From Candidatus Poribacteria bacterium (GTDB taxonomy: Bacteria; Poribacteria; WGA-4E; WGA-3G), in contig JAJEDB010000014.1 of assembly GCA_022821725.1 (NCBI GenBank), forward strand, positions 1-64,000: DNA of 64,000 bases. The letters run 5' to 3'. The notes beneath the pieces are model-generated. The model saw only the letters and a list, made by a program, of their open reading frames with translations, made no database searches and was not told the DNA's origin. Positions 62,497 to 64,000 of this stretch are shown in pieces (the first letter of the stretch is position 1; each line of letters starts with the position of its first letter). Both the position numbers and the translations under genes were made by a program.

Positions 62497-63303
62497 ATGA
62501 ATCAGAAATCTGCTACGGGGATCGTTGACCAATTTCGGTTAGAGGGTAAAGTCAGTCTCGTCACTGGAGCGAGTCGCGGCATTGGACTTGCAATGGCGGA
62601 AGGACTTGCAGGGGCAGGTTCGGATCTCGTCGTTGTAGGCAGAGAAATAGAGACCTTGACCCCCGTCGCTGAACGGATTGCCGATGAAACCGGCAGAAAC
62701 GTCCTCCCTATTCAGGCGGATGTCAGCAATCTTACAGAAATTGACGCGCTCGTCGCACAAACTGTGGAAACTTTAGGACGGCTTGATGTCCTCGTCAACA
62801 ACGCTGGCGTCAATATACGCAATCCTGCCTTGGAATTTACCGAGGCGGATTGGGACTTCGTTACGGATATTAATCTGAAAGGCGCGTTTTTTCTCGCAAA
62901 AGCCTGCGGCACTGTCATGCAGCGACAAAACTCGGGGAAAGTCATCAACACGTTGTCCCTCACCTCAGCGATAGGGCTCCCCACGAGTGTCGCCTATACC
63001 GCAGCGAAAGGGGGACTCCTCCAACTAACGAAGTTGCTCGCCGTAGAATGGGCGGAGCACAACATTCAAGTCAACGGCATCGCGCCCGGCTTCATCCGAA
63101 CCGAGATGACTGCCCCCGCACGCGAGGACAGCCGAAACCGATGGATTCTCAATCGCACCCCCGCAGACCGATGGGGTGAACCTGAGGACCTTGCGGGCTT
63201 AACAATTTTCTTTGCCTCTAATGCCTCTGACTTTGTCACTGGACAAATGGTTTTCGTCGATGGTGGGTTCATGGCGGGTAGCGACTGGAGGCGACAGTCT
63301 TAA
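62497..63303 (+). CDS. short-chain dehydrogenase/reductase (gluconate-5-dehydrogenase-like)
   Basis: A 268-residue classical SDR. TGASRGIGLAMAEGLA near residue 20 binds cofactor; NNAGVNIRNPALEFT near 102, the Ser of NTLSLTSAIG near 150, and YTAAKGG near 167 are the catalytic elements; GIAPGFIRTEMTAP near 195 follows. The ending VTGQMVFVDGGFMAG is typical of gluconate-type SDRs, but substrate cannot be fixed. The next ORF starts after its stop by two bases. Confidence 0.9.
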   Translation: MNQKSATGIVDQFRLEGKVSLVTGASRGIGLAMAEGLAGAGSDLVVVGREIETLTPVAERIADETGRNVLPIQADVSNLTEIDALVAQTVETLGRLDVLVNNAGVNIRNPALEFTEADWDFVTDINLKGAFFLAKACGTVMQRQNSGKVINTLSLTSAIGLPTSVAYTAAKGGLLQLTKLLAVEWAEHNIQVNGIAPGFIRTEMTAPAREDSRNRWILNRTPADRWGEPEDLAGLTIFFASNASDFVTGQMVFVDGGFMAGSDWRRQS

Positions 63304-63304
63304 A

Positions 63305-63541
63305 ATGGAAAAAGATCCGGATATATTGCAAGCCGAAAGTCCCGCAGTATTGGTAGCGGTGAAGCAGATCTTGAGCGAATTTGCGCTTGAAGACGTTTCA
63401 CTTTTTGACCATACACCAGTGTTGCGGATACAGGTTTCGGAAGCACAATTTACGCGTGCCCTTCAATTGCGGGAAACCTTAGTCGATCGGATAAAGCCCT
63501 TGGGATACCGATTCATCGCACTCGATTTAGACGAGTTGTAA
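63305..63541 (+). CDS. small protein resembling the LarE C-terminal region
   Basis: A 78-residue protein. SPAVLVAVKQILSEFALEDVS, then VLRIQVSEAQFTRAL, then RIKPLGYRFIALDL resembles the C-terminal part of LarE PP-loop proteins (ARIEV...LGFRYVTLDL), by recall. No PP-loop is present. It is probably co-transcribed with the SDR. An in-frame ATG lies upstream inside the SDR gene, but the ATG at 63305 is closer to the homologous region. The function is unknown. Confidence 0.6.
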   Translation: MEKDPDILQAESPAVLVAVKQILSEFALEDVSLFDHTPVLRIQVSEAQFTRALQLRETLVDRIKPLGYRFIALDLDEL

Positions 63542-63640
63542 GACGTGATAGGTGGTGGCGGATTTCAACAAGATTTTCAGGTATTTTCCTAACCCGCTCG
63601 GTTTCCAATCTCCGGAATCGGGCATCACAATTTTTTTAGG

Positions 63641-63669
63641 TTGACATCCAAGCACAAATATGATTTACT
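63641..63669 (+). promoter_or_regulatory. promoter of the truncated exported-protein gene
   Basis: TTGACA (63641-63646), a 17-base spacer, TTTACT (63664-63669). Confidence 0.5.
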
Positions 63670-63671
63670 AT

Positions 63672-63713
63672 ACACAAAGGAGATATCTGATGACACAAAG
63701 GAGATATCTGATG
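63672..63713 (+). repeat. 21-base perfect tandem duplication of RBS and start codon
   Basis: Units 63672-63692 and 63693-63713 are identical. Each contains AAGGAG, a seven-base gap and ATG. The two ATGs are 21 bases apart and so in the same frame. Confidence 0.85.
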
Positions 63714-64000
63714 AAAACCCTTCTCATCCTCTTGATACTCTTATGTGCGATCACAATGCCGGCCCTTGCAGAGTTGACTGATGCAGATCTTAATAAGATC
63801 CGCTTGATCGTCAAGGAAGAAATTAAAGAGGAAATCAAACCCATAAAAGCAGATATTAGCACACTAAAGGAAGATGTCGCACGGTTAGATGGACGTATGA
63901 CCGGCGTTGAAAAACAGGTTTCACATGCCACAAATGTAACATATGGGCTCATCGCTCTGATTGTCGTCGCCATAGGCATCCCTGCTTGGCGCGGCAAGAA
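63711..64000 (+). CDS. exported protein with signal peptide, coiled coil and membrane helix (3' end outside window)
   Basis: At least 96 codons. MKTLLILLILLCAITMPALA is a signal peptide. Residues 25-70 form a charged coiled coil (IRLIVKEEIKEEIKPIKADI, then EDVARLDGRMTGVEKQV). A membrane helix (YGLIALIVVAIGIPAW) follows. The frame runs off the window edge. An alternative ATG at 63690 would add MTQRRYL. I recognise no named family. It may be a small membrane-anchored coiled-coil protein. Confidence 0.7.
   Translation, partial: MKTLLILLILLCAITMPALAELTDADLNKIRLIVKEEIKEEIKPIKADISTLKEDVARLDGRMTGVEKQVSHATNVTYGLIALIVVAIGIPAWRGK

Overview
The window is a 64 kb chromosomal segment of a Gram-negative-type, free-living or host-associated bacterium. 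The mix of genes suggests a member of Candidatus Poribacteria or a related Planctomycetes-neighbour lineage: LamG proteins, a dockerin plus leucine-rich-repeat plus FlgD-like secreted protein, several TIM-barrel sugar-phosphate isomerase-like proteins, a phytanoyl-CoA dioxygenase homologue, many toxin-antitoxin genes, and intergenic DNA packed with short palindromic repeats. This assignment is an inference; no rRNA is present. About 57 protein genes, one gene remnant and one tRNA can be supported. No complete insertion sequence, prophage, CRISPR array or rRNA was seen.

Layout. 1-3.6 kb: a secreted LRR/YWTD/dockerin protein and a repeat-rich gap. 3.6-8.5 kb: sbcD-sbcC, overlapping by ATGA. 8.6-14.2 kb: two sugar-isomerase-like TIM barrels, a YjbQ-type protein, a PhyH-family oxygenase, an SDR, a TIGR04282-type glycosyltransferase and a hicAB pair. 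14.2-21.2 kb (minus strand): a polytopic membrane protein, a solitary hicB paralogue that has lost hicA, a DUF2007-like membrane protein, a glycosyltransferase, tsaE and an orphan sugar-ABC ATPase. 21.4-26.3 kb: a lipoprotein, a putative single-strand annealing protein with its own promoter and terminator, a GT-C-like membrane protein and a LamG protein. 26.3-32.3 kb: an isomerase-like protein, tenA, a PhoR-like kinase, a DapA-family lyase and aroA.

32.4-34.0 kb holds the most unusual locus. A TPR protein carries a C-terminal UPF0175 antitoxin domain and overlaps a DUF3368 PIN toxin. The pair sits exactly between the intact aroA 3' end and a second, diverged copy of the aroA 3' end, as expected if a cassette had integrated at the end of aroA. 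34.1-40.2 kb: a flippase, tsaB with a probable 3' frameshift, a restriction-endonuclease-like gene overlapping tsaB by ATGA, a LamG protein, a SirB1-like protein and tRNA-Ala(GGC). 40.5-48.3 kb: a Ski2-like helicase, GNAT, two HEAT-repeat lipoproteins, a metallophosphoesterase, a cupin and trpF. 48.4-55.4 kb: two paralogous small outer-membrane barrels, a GT-C enzyme and two ammonium transporters. 55.6-59.1 kb (minus strand): a tandem alpha/beta-hydrolase, a possible PD-(D/E)XK protein and a HigBA-type module. 59.2-64 kb: purD, a RIS-domain plus winged-helix protein, a VWA protein, an SDR, a LarE-tail-like protein and a truncated exported protein.

Across the window two repeat systems stand out. 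One is a MITE-like family with AGGACTTACGCA terminal inverted repeats. The other is a short CCGCAAGGTATAATTAAA element, found ten times, that repeatedly ends just before a start codon or overlaps a stop codon. Fourteen promoters matching the sigma-70 consensus with exactly 17-bp spacers were found by eye.
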